Below are positions 44,793 through 54,720 of a stretch of 64,000 nucleotides of DNA, one piece after another. A model generated the notes under the pieces. The model worked only from the letters and a program-made list of their open reading frames with translations. It did not search any database and was not told the origin of the DNA. Source of the DNA: Dethiosulfatarculus sandiegensis (GTDB lineage Bacteria; Desulfobacterota; Desulfarculia; Desulfarculales; Desulfarculaceae). A program made the position numbers and the translations under genes. Location of the stretch: NCBI RefSeq assembly GCF_000931935.2, contig NZ_AZAC01000018.1, forward strand, positions 1 through 64,000. Reading direction: 5' to 3'. How positions within the stretch are numbered: position 1 is the stretch's first letter; each line of letters starts with the position of its first letter.

Positions 44793-45691
44793 GATGCCTA
44801 AAAAGTGGCTCAATAGGGTTCAACTACAGGATGGTCACTTCAGATGTTTGCTGATCTAGGGTGGGGGTCATGACGACCGAATAGAAGGATTTGTAAAGAT
44901 ATTTCTTGCAGAATAGTTTTTTGAGTGAATGCTCTGGGGAGGCACATACAATGGGAGCTGTCTTTAACTCAGACTTGGCGGCATCTTCCGGGATAGTTTG
45001 GCCTGGGCGCGGTTAATTTGCCAGACTTGTTGTACTAAATAGAAAAGATAAGTTGAAAAAAAGTGGTTTTTCCCCTTTTTTTGCGCTATTCACTGGCCTT
45101 GAGGTCAGGGCTGTGCCTTAATAGGCACAATATTTCGGATTAAACATACAGACGGCCTCAGGATAAATATAATATAAATTAAGCTTATTAACTGCTAATT
45201 CATAAGATTTACCTTCTGTATTTCTTGTATTATATAGATGATATAACTGGTTAAGAAATGTACAATTTATATGTATTTTCGATTTGTGGCTGGATGCAAG
45301 TGTCGTATGAACTTAGCCAAAAGATTTATTTGTGAAATGTTTGCTTGTTGAGTTCTGTTTACTATTAGCCGTTTTGTTTTAAGTACAAAACTTTGGCTTA
45401 AATTAAATATTGTCTCTTGCTTGAGGGCGTCAAGGATGTTGGTAGGTGTATATAAAGGTAATTTTCTGTTTAAAGGTTTATCGGGCCCAGTATTTTCAGC
45501 TTGCAGAACCGGTTTTGGCTGTGGAAGATTTTAATACCCTTCTCTGGTGTGAAACGGGAATCGGGTGAGGGTGTCTTTGGGTGCAGATGTAAACTAGTTG
45601 TTAAAACCGGTAGTTATGGCTAGAGCCCAGCGTGAGTGAGTCTCCTTGAATTAATAAATTTCACAAGTTGGCCACAAAGCGCAAATCGGGA
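44793..45691. other. AT-rich noncoding region before tRNA-Asp copy 2
   Basis: About 900 bases with no supported gene on either strand; many stops in all frames between about 45120 and 45500, where the sequence is very AT-rich. It could hold decayed island DNA. No RNA gene was recognised. Confidence 0.45.
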
Positions 45692-45692
45692 C

Positions 45693-45721
45693 TTGCCAAA
45701 CCTGAGAAAAGACGGTAAATA
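45693..45721 (+). promoter_or_regulatory. tRNA-Asp promoter, copy 2
   Basis: TTGCCA and TAAATA are 17 bases apart, matching the promoter of copy 1; about 70 bases of upstream flank are shared between the two copies with scattered changes. Confidence 0.65.
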
Positions 45722-45763
45722 TTGCTCCACTGATCGCGACAGCGATGAAGCGAAAACAGATAC

Positions 45764-45842
<79 letters not shown>

Positions 45843-45851
45843 CAGATACAA

Positions 45852-45894
45852 AAAACAAGAGATCAGCAGGAAACTGCTGTTCTCTTGTTTTTTT
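45852..45894 (+). terminator. Intrinsic terminator after tRNA-Asp copy 2
   Basis: AACAAGAGATCAGCAG pairs with CTGCTGTTCTCTTGTT (one mismatch) around GAAA, followed by a T-run. Confidence 0.88.
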
Positions 45895-46540
45895 ACAGAC
45901 GGCTTTTTTCGAAAGTGTCTTGCACTTCCACTAAGCAGCCTGAAGCAGGAATTAGCTGTTGGAAGCTGCCTTGCAATCTGTTCCCAAGGAAAACGGGACT
46001 TGGTATTCAGAGCTAAAATACATCTGTTATTTTAGTCTGTTATATTATGGGCCTTTTGCTTGTTCAGCTTGTTGTAAAAAAAGGCTCGGCCGCAATTGAT
46101 CCAGTAACCTGCGGTCAGGCAACGAAAAATGAAATAATCGGCCAAACCAGAGACTGGGCCGTTGTCACATCTAACGGCATGTTTTTAACTGATACGATAC
46201 GCGGTAGCATCATGATTTATTTTTTTAAATTTTCATGTCTCATTTTGGGGATAGCACTTGCCAGATTCATCTTGATGGAAGGCCGGGTTCTCTTTGCCCA
46301 CCAGGCCTCCAAGCTGCTGAAAAAGACCTAATAAAGGGTTCCTGGGGCGCCCTACAAAAGAGGCCGGGTTTTTAAAATCTTAAATAACGATTGGGGGTAG
46401 GTGTTTTACCCGCCGATCAATCGCTTCTCGCTTTCTTCTTTTCTGATGCTTACGGTGCTTTTCAGCTTAGGTTGTGAATCAGTGCACAGATCATCCTGAG
46501 ATTCGATTTCTTTATTTTCCAAGATCAAAACAAGATCATT
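45895..46540. other. Intergenic region, possibly one tiny membrane peptide
   Basis: About 650 bases. A 39-codon frame at 46212-46331 encodes a hydrophobic helix (FFKFSCLILGIALARFI) and a basic tail, which would suit a small membrane protein, but no ribosome site precedes it. Otherwise nothing is seen. Confidence 0.3.
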
Positions 46541-47161
46541 TCAAGGACGGGCCTGGAAAAAATAGACCACCTCTGATGATAGGTCTGTAATCCTCTCAAT
46601 ACTCCAGCCCGCTTTTCTTAAATTTTCCAAAGTGCGGCGGTTAATATTTTCCTTCAAAAAATAAACCGAAAGTGGGTTTAGAAGGTCGAAGATTCTGCCC
46701 TGTAAGTTGCCTTTGGGGCGTACGTGTTCCAGTAAAAGCAACTGTCCACCAGGCTTACAAACCCGTTTTAGTTCCTTTAAACCGGCTACGGGGTCTGGAA
46801 CTGAACAGAAAACAAAGGTGGCAAATACAGTGTCAAAGTAGTTGTCCGGAAGTGCCAGGTTCTGTATATCCATTTCCGCAAGCCGAACCGGGTTCTTTCC
46901 ACGGTTTGCTCTTTCCCGGGCCCTGGCCAGCATGGCCGGGCTCAAGTCAATACCGGTATAGCTGAGCCCCCGGTGATAATAGGGCAGGTTCTTGCCCGTA
47001 CCCACCCCTGCTTCCAAAACCTTGGGGCCAACCACTTCCCTGTGCAGCATCTGCCGCCAGGCCGCGAACTTCCTTTTCTCCAGGGGGGCTTCGAAGAAAT
47101 CAAAGAGCCGGGCTATGCTGTTATAACGTCGGCGGGTTTCATTTGTGCTGTTTGATGCCAT
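46541..47161 (-). CDS. Class I SAM-dependent methyltransferase (UbiE/Methyltransf_11 type)
   Basis: 206 residues. Motif I VLEAGVGTGKNLPYY binds SAM, with the acidic YTGIDLSPAMLARARER, then ATFVFCSVPDPVAGL and the post-motif RVCKPGGQLLLLEH. It resembles phospholipid or quinone methyltransferases of the UbiE group (RRRYNSIARLFDFFE start), often acting on membrane lipids. It is a single-gene unit; the substrate is unknown. Confidence 0.88.
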   Translation of the reverse strand: MASNSTNETRRRYNSIARLFDFFEAPLEKRKFAAWRQMLHREVVGPKVLEAGVGTGKNLPYYHRGLSYTGIDLSPAMLARARERANRGKNPVRLAEMDIQNLALPDNYFDTVFATFVFCSVPDPVAGLKELKRVCKPGGQLLLLEHVRPKGNLQGRIFDLLNPLSVYFLKENINRRTLENLRKAGWSIERITDLSSEVVYFFQARP

Positions 47162-47432
47162 GATAAATAAAACATCCCGGGTTGAGGCAAAGGGGGAGGG
47201 TGAAAATCACCGGAGTTATCTGGGGTGTGATCAGGTTTTGTCTGTTGTTTTTACTAAAGTTAACAAAACAACCTTGCTTATTCTAATGACTATTCTAATC
47301 CAGGCGTCTTTCCAATCTCCTGATAAAATCTTTTTCCACGGATTGGCAGGGTGTCACGTTTAGTGCTATTCCCGCTGTTTAATCCGGGAAATCTGTTTTC
47401 AGGGGATTTGGAAACCGCGATTTGCTCTTTGT
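47162..47432. other. Divergent intergenic region upstream of omptin 1
   Basis: No gene seen. It carries the start region of the methyltransferase (minus) and the promoter region of omptin 1 (plus). The 20-base element shared with the second omptin follows at 47433. Confidence 0.4.
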
Positions 47433-47452
47433 CTGGGTGTAAGTGCAGTCGC
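47433..47452 (+). repeat. Conserved upstream element of omptin 1
   Basis: CTGGGTGTAAGTGCAGTCGC matches the element at 54721-54740 at 19 of 20 positions and lies at about the same distance (34 bases) from the start codon. It belongs to the duplicated unit and may be regulatory. Confidence 0.6.
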
Positions 47453-47485
47453 TTAGTTTAGTTTTATCCAAAGGGGAGATCACAA

Positions 47486-48475
47486 TTGAAGAGAATCCTG
47501 AGCCTGCCCATATTCTGTCTTGTTTTGTGCTGCCTGTTTCTACTGCCTGACATCAGTTATGCGCAAGATGAATCACCTTTGGAACCGGACCAGGTGGTCT
47601 GGTCAGTCGAGGCCAAGGTGAAACAACTTTTTGACAGCTACACTTCTTATGAATTCGCTCATCCCGAAGTGCCGGTGTTATCGCCTTTGAGCCGTCTTGA
47701 GTTTTCCCTGAACAGCCTGTGGGGCGGGGTTGAGGTTAAGCGCTGGACGCCCAAATGGTCGGTCAGCCTGGAGGCAATGACCAATGTGCAGAAAAACATA
47801 GATGGGATATTGGCTGATTCTGACTGGGAGAATCCATACCACCCCAAAAAGCGCACAATTTATTCAGAGAGCACTTTAAGGCTTGAACCCAGTTATATGG
47901 TGAACGCCTCGGCCGATGTCTCGGTGGCCCGTCTGCTTTCTCTGCCCAAGGGACTGGACCTGCGCCCCGCCGCCGGGATTCGCTGGCAGTATTTTCATTT
48001 TGTGGCTTGTGACGTCACTCAGTGGGAAAGTATGCCAGATGGTAGTACTTGGAGGTATCTTTTTGAAGGTGACGGAATCAGATTCAAGCAAACCTACTGG
48101 CACTACTTTGCCGGTCTGCGCCTGGATTGGCAGCCCATGCCCGAGAAAAACCCCGGACTCAAACTGAGCCTCGAGGCGGATTGGGCCTATGTAAAGGGTA
48201 AAAACAAAGATCATCATCTGTTAAGGGAAGGCAACCGCATTACCGAAGAAACCACAGACGGCCATGCCTGGCACGCTGCCCTGAGTTTGGATGTACCTTT
48301 AACCGAAAACTTCTCCATCGGGGCCCAGGCTGAATACATGACCATTGACACCAGCGGCTCGCATCGCTGGTTTAATGACGCACCGGGTTATGAGGTGGAT
48401 GAAACCTGGAGCAACGGGGTTAATGTGTGGTCCCAGCAATGCAGTTTTAGCCTTATGTGCACCTATTACTTCTAA
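47486..48475 (+). CDS. Omptin-family outer-membrane protease, copy 1
   Basis: 329 residues with a signal peptide (hydrophobic residues 7-22, cut near SYAQD) and an omptin-like beta-barrel ending in TYYF. The catalytic acidic pair is Asp111 and Asp113 in ADSDWENPYHP, and the Asp-His dyad is Asp242 and His244 in NKDHHLLREGNRIT. Omptins cleave between basic residues at the cell surface. The TTG start at 47486 follows AAAGGGGAGAT. A near-identical paralog lies at 54773; they differ mainly in residues 176-196, a probable surface loop. A non-proteolytic omptin-fold barrel is the alternative. Confidence 0.82.
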   Translation: MKRILSLPIFCLVLCCLFLLPDISYAQDESPLEPDQVVWSVEAKVKQLFDSYTSYEFAHPEVPVLSPLSRLEFSLNSLWGGVEVKRWTPKWSVSLEAMTNVQKNIDGILADSDWENPYHPKKRTIYSESTLRLEPSYMVNASADVSVARLLSLPKGLDLRPAAGIRWQYFHFVACDVTQWESMPDGSTWRYLFEGDGIRFKQTYWHYFAGLRLDWQPMPEKNPGLKLSLEADWAYVKGKNKDHHLLREGNRITEETTDGHAWHAALSLDVPLTENFSIGAQAEYMTIDTSGSHRWFNDAPGYEVDETWSNGVNVWSQQCSFSLMCTYYF

Positions 48476-48506
48476 GCTTTTTTGATGCTTGCATAGGCAC
48501 GCCAAT

Positions 48507-48545
48507 AGCCCGCCCGACCGTAAAAAGGCCGGGCGGGCTTTATGT
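48507..48545 (+). terminator. Intrinsic terminator after omptin 1
   Basis: AGCCCGCCCGACC pairs with GGCCGGGCGGGCT (one mismatch), followed by TTATG. Confidence 0.85.
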
Positions 48546-48853
48546 TTCAGGTGCCCCCCGTGAGCGTTTAATTCCAAGGCTTGTCTTTGGAAAAAGCCAA
48601 ACACCTTGAATAAACATCCCCTTCAGATCTCCGCCCAACACCATTAAACAGCAAAACTTTTGAGTTAATTGCCGGGTCAGCTCCCCTGCCTTTGTTCTTT
48701 CAAAACATGATTGTTTCGTTAACACCTGGGCTTCCCATAGCCTTAAGGCTTCATTTGAGTTGCTTTATAATGTTAGGAGAGGTAAAAGTAACCGATAGTT
48801 TTTTCTCTCCGGCCCAAGTAAAGACCGGGAGCGATCTAAATTAGAGGGACGGC
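48546..48853. other. Intergenic region upstream of the AraC gene
   Basis: 308 bases, no gene seen. It should carry the promoter of the AraC-type regulator. No Fur box was recognised. Confidence 0.4.
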
Positions 48854-49819
48854 ATGCAACAAGGCACGGAAAAGGCCGCAATGAAGGTGGAGGGGCTGCA
48901 GGTCCCGGCCGGTATTGAAGGTCAGCATGTGGAGATAAAGCCGGGGCTGCGTCTGGTAATCTTGGATTCCCGGCTAAGGGAAGATCTTTGCCTGCATTTC
49001 GAGACCGAGGAAGCGCCCTATGAACTCACCTACCATCTGGACGGATTAATGCATTATTCCGTCAATAACAGCAAAGGGGGGAAATCGTTCTGGGGTAAAC
49101 CGGGCTTTAACGTGGCATCTTCTTTTCCGTTTTCAGAAGGTACCATGGAATTCCCGGCTCAGGACCGGGTGCGCGCAATTGCCGTCCACATAGAACCCCA
49201 GGTTTTTTTAAGTTGCCTTGACGATCAGTCGGACTTAATTGCGCCGGAATTGGCAAGTGTCTTTGAAAACGGCTGCTTTTCTCATTATTTTCAGCCCTTC
49301 GGCATGCTTCCTTCCATGTCGCTTGCCGCAAATCAAATCCTGGAGTGTCCTTTTCATGGTTCCGCCCGCAAGCTGTTCCTTGAAAGCAAGACCCTTGAAC
49401 TATTAGTTTTGCATTTGACTCAACTATTGCTAAAAAGCTCCCGGAAAATGAGTGAGCCAAATGTGGGCCGTCTGGATCGCACACGCATTCAAAAGGCCCG
49501 CGATTACCTTTTAGAGGATTTTCAGAATCCTCCTTCCCTGTTTCAACTCGCCAGTCTGGTGGGAATGACCCACACCAAATTGAACAGGGGATTCAAAGCT
49601 ATTTACGGCACCACGGTTTTCGGTTATTTGCGGCAACACCGCCTGGAACAGAGTCGGCTAATGATGGAGACCGCTGAGATGAACATAGCGGAAATAGCCT
49701 ATGCCACCGGTTTCAGCAGCCCAAGCCATTTTGCCAAGGCCTTTTTAAACCATTTCGGGATCCAACCCAGTGCATACCTTAAGGAAATCACCCAACGCCG
49801 CTTCATCTGCCTTAAGTAA
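48854..49819 (+). CDS. AraC-family regulator, PchR/YbtA-like
   Basis: 321 residues. The C-terminal AraC domain shows LASLVGMTHTKLNRGFKAIY and IAEIAYATGFSSPSHFAKAF, then FGIQPSAYL. The N-terminal 200 residues resemble the ligand domain of PchR-type regulators, which bind a ferric siderophore and switch on its receptor. It precedes an O-methyltransferase, an RhtX/FptX-like transporter and a TonB receptor, so it probably controls them. AGAGGG lies six bases before the ATG. Confidence 0.88.
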   Translation: MQQGTEKAAMKVEGLQVPAGIEGQHVEIKPGLRLVILDSRLREDLCLHFETEEAPYELTYHLDGLMHYSVNNSKGGKSFWGKPGFNVASSFPFSEGTMEFPAQDRVRAIAVHIEPQVFLSCLDDQSDLIAPELASVFENGCFSHYFQPFGMLPSMSLAANQILECPFHGSARKLFLESKTLELLVLHLTQLLLKSSRKMSEPNVGRLDRTRIQKARDYLLEDFQNPPSLFQLASLVGMTHTKLNRGFKAIYGTTVFGYLRQHRLEQSRLMMETAEMNIAEIAYATGFSSPSHFAKAFLNHFGIQPSAYLKEITQRRFICLK

Positions 49820-50048
49820 CCCCTCGATTATTCCTTAAACACCTGAATAAATGCAGCCATTCTTAATAAAGATAGAATTTTTGCATTTTTTTTGGGGTCG
49901 TTCATTAAATGACAGGAAAAAATCAGCAGGTGTTAGACCGGAGCCATAACTATTTTATAAATTCCCGGTCAAAAGAAGCTGACCAAGTACACACGCCGGA
50001 TAAGGCTTTCCTATTTAATTGACTGATTTTAAAAAGAAAAGGTATGCC

Positions 50049-51074
50049 ATGAGGAAAATGCCATCTGTTGATCTCAATTACTCCCCTCTGCACGAAATCG
50101 CCATGGGTCCGATAAAGGCCGCGCTTATGAACTGCGCCATCAAATATAAGGTGTTCGACCAATTGACCACACCCCGGACACCTCGGGAGGTGGCCGGAAA
50201 ATTGGGGTTTCACCCTGATAACACAAGAAGGCTGTTGGATGCCCTCACCACCATTGATCTTTTGCACAAAAAGGCGGGCTTTTATTGCAACCAGCCCCTG
50301 GCCCAGGCTTTTTTGGTCTCTGATTCCGGAACCTCAGTCTCCCGCTTGATGATGCAGACACAGCATGAGGGCTTAAATCCCCTGGAAAAGCTGGAACAAT
50401 TGGTTGCCAAAGGCCCCATGGGCCAAGATGAGGCGATCGACCTTGCCGATGAAAAAATGTGGACAGAAGAGGTCAAGAGTTCCGCCGGTTGGGTCTTTGG
50501 AGGTGTAGGACAGCTCGTTGCCGGGATTATCGCCGAACTGCCGGGTTTCTCTTCCTTTGAAAAGATGCTTGATCTGGGTTGCGGTCACGGCGTTTTTTCC
50601 CTTTTTATTCTTGATAAAAATCCTGACCTAAAAGGCGTATTAATGGACAGGGCGCCGGTTCTCGATGCTGCCGCTGAAATCGTAAGCGCCTATCAAGCCA
50701 AAGAAAGGGTTGATTTTCTGGCCGGTGACTACCTTGCCGACCAACTCGGTGCGGGCTATGACCTGGTATACGCCAGCGCCACCCTCAACTTTGCCCTGGG
50801 AACCCTGGATTCGCTTTTTACAAAGATTTTCCATTCACTTAAACCGGGCGGGTATTTTGTCAGTTTCCAGGACGGCATGACCGAAGAGCAAACCAAACCC
50901 GACACCATGCTCGGGGCGGTGATTCCTTCCATGATGATGGGGCATGATTACTGCTTTCCCCAAGGCATGATTGCTGAAACCGCAATCTCTTGCGGATTCC
51001 AAAAAGTCCGGTCCAAAACTCTAAAAACTCCCATCGGCGAAATGGATATCGATATATGCCAAAAGGGCGGCTAA
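50049..51074 (+). CDS. SAM-dependent O-methyltransferase with dimerisation domain
   Basis: 341 residues from the ATG at 50049 (AAAGG upstream); a TTG at 50019 would add ten residues. The N-terminal winged-helix dimerisation region (VFDQLTTPRTPREVAGKLGF) precedes a class I methyltransferase core with MLDLGCGHGVFSLFIL and HSLKPGGYFVSFQD. This is the layout of hydroxyindole/acetylserotonin-type O-methyltransferases and of natural-product methylases. In this siderophore-uptake-like module it could modify an imported chelator or make a small signal, which is speculation. Confidence 0.85.
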   Translation: MRKMPSVDLNYSPLHEIAMGPIKAALMNCAIKYKVFDQLTTPRTPREVAGKLGFHPDNTRRLLDALTTIDLLHKKAGFYCNQPLAQAFLVSDSGTSVSRLMMQTQHEGLNPLEKLEQLVAKGPMGQDEAIDLADEKMWTEEVKSSAGWVFGGVGQLVAGIIAELPGFSSFEKMLDLGCGHGVFSLFILDKNPDLKGVLMDRAPVLDAAAEIVSAYQAKERVDFLAGDYLADQLGAGYDLVYASATLNFALGTLDSLFTKIFHSLKPGGYFVSFQDGMTEEQTKPDTMLGAVIPSMMMGHDYCFPQGMIAETAISCGFQKVRSKTLKTPIGEMDIDICQKGG

Positions 51075-51129
51075 GGTCCGGCTTGAAGAGGGATTACTTT
51101 CATAAATTTCACTAACTCTCTGGTTAAAG

Positions 51130-52401
51130 ATGACTTTATCTAAAGAAGCCAAGGTGCTGGCATCGCCCGGTATTGGATTCAAGCTGTTCCTGCTGCTTTC
51201 GGCCTACATCTGCCAGGCCGTTCCCATTGGCTTTTGCTGGGTGGGGCTGCCGGTCATTTTCAGGCAGACCGGCGCGGGGTTACAGGTTATAGGCTGGCTT
51301 TCCATGCTGTATCTGCCCTGGGCGCTCAAGTTTCTCTGGTCGCCTGTTATCGACCGGGTTTACAGCGAGCGCCTGGGGAGAAGGCGCACCTGGATTTTTC
51401 CGCTTCAGTGGGGGGCTGCCTTGTTGCTTATCCTGTTGGCCGCCTTTCCGCCCATGAACTCGCCTTACGTGGGTTTTCTGATGATGCTGGCCCTTAATTT
51501 CGTTTACGCCACCAATGATATTGCCGTGGACGGATATGCCACAGACATTCTCAGGCCCGAGGAAAGGGCCTGGGGAAACACGGTGCAGATGGTCAGCATG
51601 TGTCTGGGCCATATGATCGGCGGCGGGGGATTTGTGATGCTCTATGGCTATGCGGGCTGGCAGAGCACCTTGGGGGCAATGGCCGGGCTCACCCTTCTCT
51701 TGATCCTGCCCTTAGTGCTGCATCGGGAGATCTCTCCCGTCAACCAGGGCGAGGCCTCTGCCCGCAATGCACCACATCCGCGCATCCTGCCTTTTCTGAA
51801 GGCCCGAAGAACCCGTCTGGTTTTGCTTTGGCTGCTTCTGGTCGGCGTGATCTCCCAGGCCGGTTTTTACATGCGCATGCCTTTGCTCACGGATCTTGGT
51901 TTTCAAAGCGGCCAAATAGGATCTCTGCTTTTGGTTTACGGCTACCCCTTGGGCATTTTAGGTGCCGTGATTGGCGGCGCGGTGCTAAGGGGAGCGGGCC
52001 CAAGGGTGCTGCTCTATGGGGGCGGTTTGACAGCCTCAGCTGTTGCATTGCTTACGGTCCACACCGTCTCCGGATCCGCACTGTTCGGCAATGAGATTGA
52101 ACTGACCGTGGCCTTGGAGAATTTGCTTTTGGGCGCAATGCAGGTGCTGGCCTACACCGTCATCATGGCGCTCAGCGCCGGGCCTCAGGCGGGAACCAAC
52201 TACGCGGTGTTGTGCAGCGCCTTTCATCTTATTTTCCTGTGCCAGGCCCCTTTGGTGGGGGCAATTGCGGATTCGCTCAACTATGAAAGCCTTTATCTGC
52301 TATTGGCTGTGGTCTTTATTGTTTTCTCGCTCTTGGCCAATACGGTTTTCCGCCGCATCGGTCATGTCTTGATTCCGGTTAAAGCCGGGAAGGAGTTTTA
52401 A
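51130..52401 (+). CDS. MFS transporter, RhtX/FptX (AmpG-like) type
   Basis: 423 residues with about twelve membrane helices. The cytoplasmic MFS loop VYSERLGRRRTWIFPLQWGA and the helix 4 sequence NDIAVDGYATDIL followed by NTVQMVSMCLG match the AmpG-like group that includes the single-component siderophore importers RhtX and FptX. Placed between an O-methyltransferase and a TonB receptor (whose start follows directly), it probably carries the ligand across the inner membrane. Muropeptide transport is less likely in this context. Confidence 0.85.
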   Translation: MTLSKEAKVLASPGIGFKLFLLLSAYICQAVPIGFCWVGLPVIFRQTGAGLQVIGWLSMLYLPWALKFLWSPVIDRVYSERLGRRRTWIFPLQWGAALLLILLAAFPPMNSPYVGFLMMLALNFVYATNDIAVDGYATDILRPEERAWGNTVQMVSMCLGHMIGGGGFVMLYGYAGWQSTLGAMAGLTLLLILPLVLHREISPVNQGEASARNAPHPRILPFLKARRTRLVLLWLLLVGVISQAGFYMRMPLLTDLGFQSGQIGSLLLVYGYPLGILGAVIGGAVLRGAGPRVLLYGGGLTASAVALLTVHTVSGSALFGNEIELTVALENLLLGAMQVLAYTVIMALSAGPQAGTNYAVLCSAFHLIFLCQAPLVGAIADSLNYESLYLLLAVVFIVFSLLANTVFRRIGHVLIPVKAGKEF

Positions 52402-54501
52402 ATGGAAATGTCACGCCCGGTTAAGCCGGTTTTGTGGGGTTTTGTTGCTTTAGTTGCGGTTTTCCTTTGCGCTGGAACAGTTATGGCCAAAGAAAAAACT
52501 TTGCGCCTGGAATCGGTGATGGTGACAGCTGAAAAAAGAAAGGCTGATCTTCAGGATATTCCTTCCAGCATTTCGGCTTTTTCCGAGACGGATATTGAGG
52601 ACGCCAGGATTCAGACGATTCAGGATCTGTCGCGGCTCACGCCCAACATGTACATTGCCAATTGGGGAATAAGGGGAACCTCCTATGTCTTTATTCGGGG
52701 AATCGGTGCGGTGAATAATGAGCCCGCCGTGGGGTATTACGTTGACGGCGTGGGCTACATGGACAGCCGCGCCTTTGACAGCAACTTATACGATATAGAG
52801 CGGATCGAAGTTCTACGCGGCCCCCAGGGCACCCTTTATGGGCGCAACTCGTTGGCCGGGGTGATTAATATCATCACCCAAAAGCCGGATAATGAAACCC
52901 GCATGGGTGTTGACCTTACCGCCGGTAATTATAATAACTATCAGGGTGTTGCCCGCCTGGCGCTTCCCCTGGTGCAGGATAGGCTCTTTTTAGGCATGGC
53001 GGGAAATTTCGAGTCCAGAGACGGTTATACTGAAAATGACTATCTTGATCAGGACGTGGATAACCACCAGGCCTTTAACGGCCGGGTCCGCATGCGTTTC
53101 ACACCCACCGAGAACTTGGATATCACGGCCAATATAGACGGCGAAAAGATCGATGACGGAGCCTTTCCCCTGGGGCGGCTCGAGGCTCTGAGAAAAAGAC
53201 CCCGCCATATTGCCTATGACTACGAGGGCAGCTATAAACGCGACGGCTGGGGAAGCTCTTTGAATGTGGCCTACGGCACTCCCTGGTTTAAACTCACTTC
53301 AATCACAGCCTTTCGCAAATTTGACGACAGCGCGGACAATGATCAGGACTTCACCATACTGCCTTTGATCACCGCAGATGAAACCATAGACGATGAGCAG
53401 TTCACCCAGGAACTGCGCTTCGCTTCACCCAACTCGAATAGCGATCTTAAATGGCTGGCCGGATTTTTCGGGTTCAACAAGAAAAAGAAGCATAACTTGC
53501 ATCTGGGTTTTGCTCCCGGCGTGGCTATTCCCTGGCTTCCTCTGGACCGGGTGACGGATTCGGACCTCACCACCAGCGGGATGGCCTTTTTCGGGCAGGC
53601 CACCTACACCCTGTACGAAAACCTGGATCTGACCTTTGGGCTTCGCTATGACTATGAAAAGGCGGATATCGATAATGTCATGACCATGAAGTCAAACGGC
53701 TATTCCTTGGGTGGAGACAAAATGAGTGAATCGGAAAACAGCGATGCTTTCCTGCCCAAGCTTCAAATAGCCTATCACTGGACGACCGGTTTCATGAGTT
53801 ACGCCGGAGTCAGCAGGGGGTATCGGAGCGGGGGCTTTAACACCGCTTATATGGATGCTTCGGATATTCACTTTGACCCAGAATACAGCTGGAACTATGA
53901 GATCGGGTTCAAGTCTTCCTGGTTGGATAACCGTCTGAAAGTCAATACTTCTCTCTTCTTTATCGATCTTGAGGACCAGCAGGTGGTCCAACTGCTTCCC
54001 TCTGCCGATACCGTGATCAGAAACGCGGGCAAGTCCCGCAGCATGGGCATGGAAATGGACTTGATAGCCATTTTATGCAAAGGGCTGACCTTAGATGCCG
54101 GTTTTGGTTACACTGATGCCGAATATCGTGAATACAAAGATTCCCTGGCCGGGACTGACTATTCAGGCAACACCACCATCATGGCGCCGGAATATACCTA
54201 CAACCTGGGATTGGAATACAGGAAAGACCTGAGCAAGACCTGGGGATTTTTTGCGCGCACCGAGCTCATCGGCATTGGCCCGTTTTACTGGAATGACGCC
54301 AACAACCTCAAGCAGGACGCCTATCAGCTGGTCAACCTGAATCTGGGCCTTGAGCGAGACAATATTGACCTTATTTTATGGTCCCGCAATCTGTTCGATG
54401 AAGAGTATGAGGCTGTTGCCTTTGAGTTCCCCGGTTCAGATCCTGTGGGCCAGTCGGGGGATCCGCTCACCTTTGGAGTAACTTTGAGGATGAGATTTTA
54501 G
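52402..54501 (+). CDS. TonB-dependent receptor, siderophore type
   Basis: 699 residues. It has a signal peptide (residues 1-29, cut after VMA), a TonB box LESVMVTAEKRK, a plug with YVDGVGYMDSRAFDSNLYD and IERIEVLRGPQGTLYGRNSLAGVINIIT, and a barrel ending in FGVTLRMRF. The TonB box and plug resemble catecholate and ferric-siderophore or pesticin-type receptors. AAGGAG lies nine bases before the ATG, and the gene starts right after the MFS stop. It completes a receptor-permease-regulator module. A terminator follows at 54556. Confidence 0.92.
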   Translation: MEMSRPVKPVLWGFVALVAVFLCAGTVMAKEKTLRLESVMVTAEKRKADLQDIPSSISAFSETDIEDARIQTIQDLSRLTPNMYIANWGIRGTSYVFIRGIGAVNNEPAVGYYVDGVGYMDSRAFDSNLYDIERIEVLRGPQGTLYGRNSLAGVINIITQKPDNETRMGVDLTAGNYNNYQGVARLALPLVQDRLFLGMAGNFESRDGYTENDYLDQDVDNHQAFNGRVRMRFTPTENLDITANIDGEKIDDGAFPLGRLEALRKRPRHIAYDYEGSYKRDGWGSSLNVAYGTPWFKLTSITAFRKFDDSADNDQDFTILPLITADETIDDEQFTQELRFASPNSNSDLKWLAGFFGFNKKKKHNLHLGFAPGVAIPWLPLDRVTDSDLTTSGMAFFGQATYTLYENLDLTFGLRYDYEKADIDNVMTMKSNGYSLGGDKMSESENSDAFLPKLQIAYHWTTGFMSYAGVSRGYRSGGFNTAYMDASDIHFDPEYSWNYEIGFKSSWLDNRLKVNTSLFFIDLEDQQVVQLLPSADTVIRNAGKSRSMGMEMDLIAILCKGLTLDAGFGYTDAEYREYKDSLAGTDYSGNTTIMAPEYTYNLGLEYRKDLSKTWGFFARTELIGIGPFYWNDANNLKQDAYQLVNLNLGLERDNIDLILWSRNLFDEEYEAVAFEFPGSDPVGQSGDPLTFGVTLRMRF

Positions 54502-54555
54502 GAGTTTGTAAAAAAGTTTAAATTACAGTAACTTGTGTTTTTATTAAGAATAACT

Positions 54556-54597
54556 AACGGACCTTGTGGGAAAATTTTCCATAAGGTCCGTTTTTTG
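54556..54597 (+). terminator. Intrinsic terminator of the siderophore-type module
   Basis: AACGGACCTTGTGG and CCATAAGGTCCGTT pair with an AT-rich apical part, followed by a T-run. Confidence 0.88.
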
Positions 54598-54720
54598 AAC
54601 ACAAGCCCCAATAGGGTTGGCTTAAATAAACTCCTCTTCAAAGGTTTATTCCCCCTGCTCTTTTGCCCAAGCGCTATCCAGAACAACTGATAGAATCCTG
54701 CTTTGTGGACTGCTACTTAT

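Noticed and set aside
46212..46331. 39-residue hydrophobic peptide
   Set aside because: Plausible as a small membrane protein, but no ribosome site and no conservation can be checked here.
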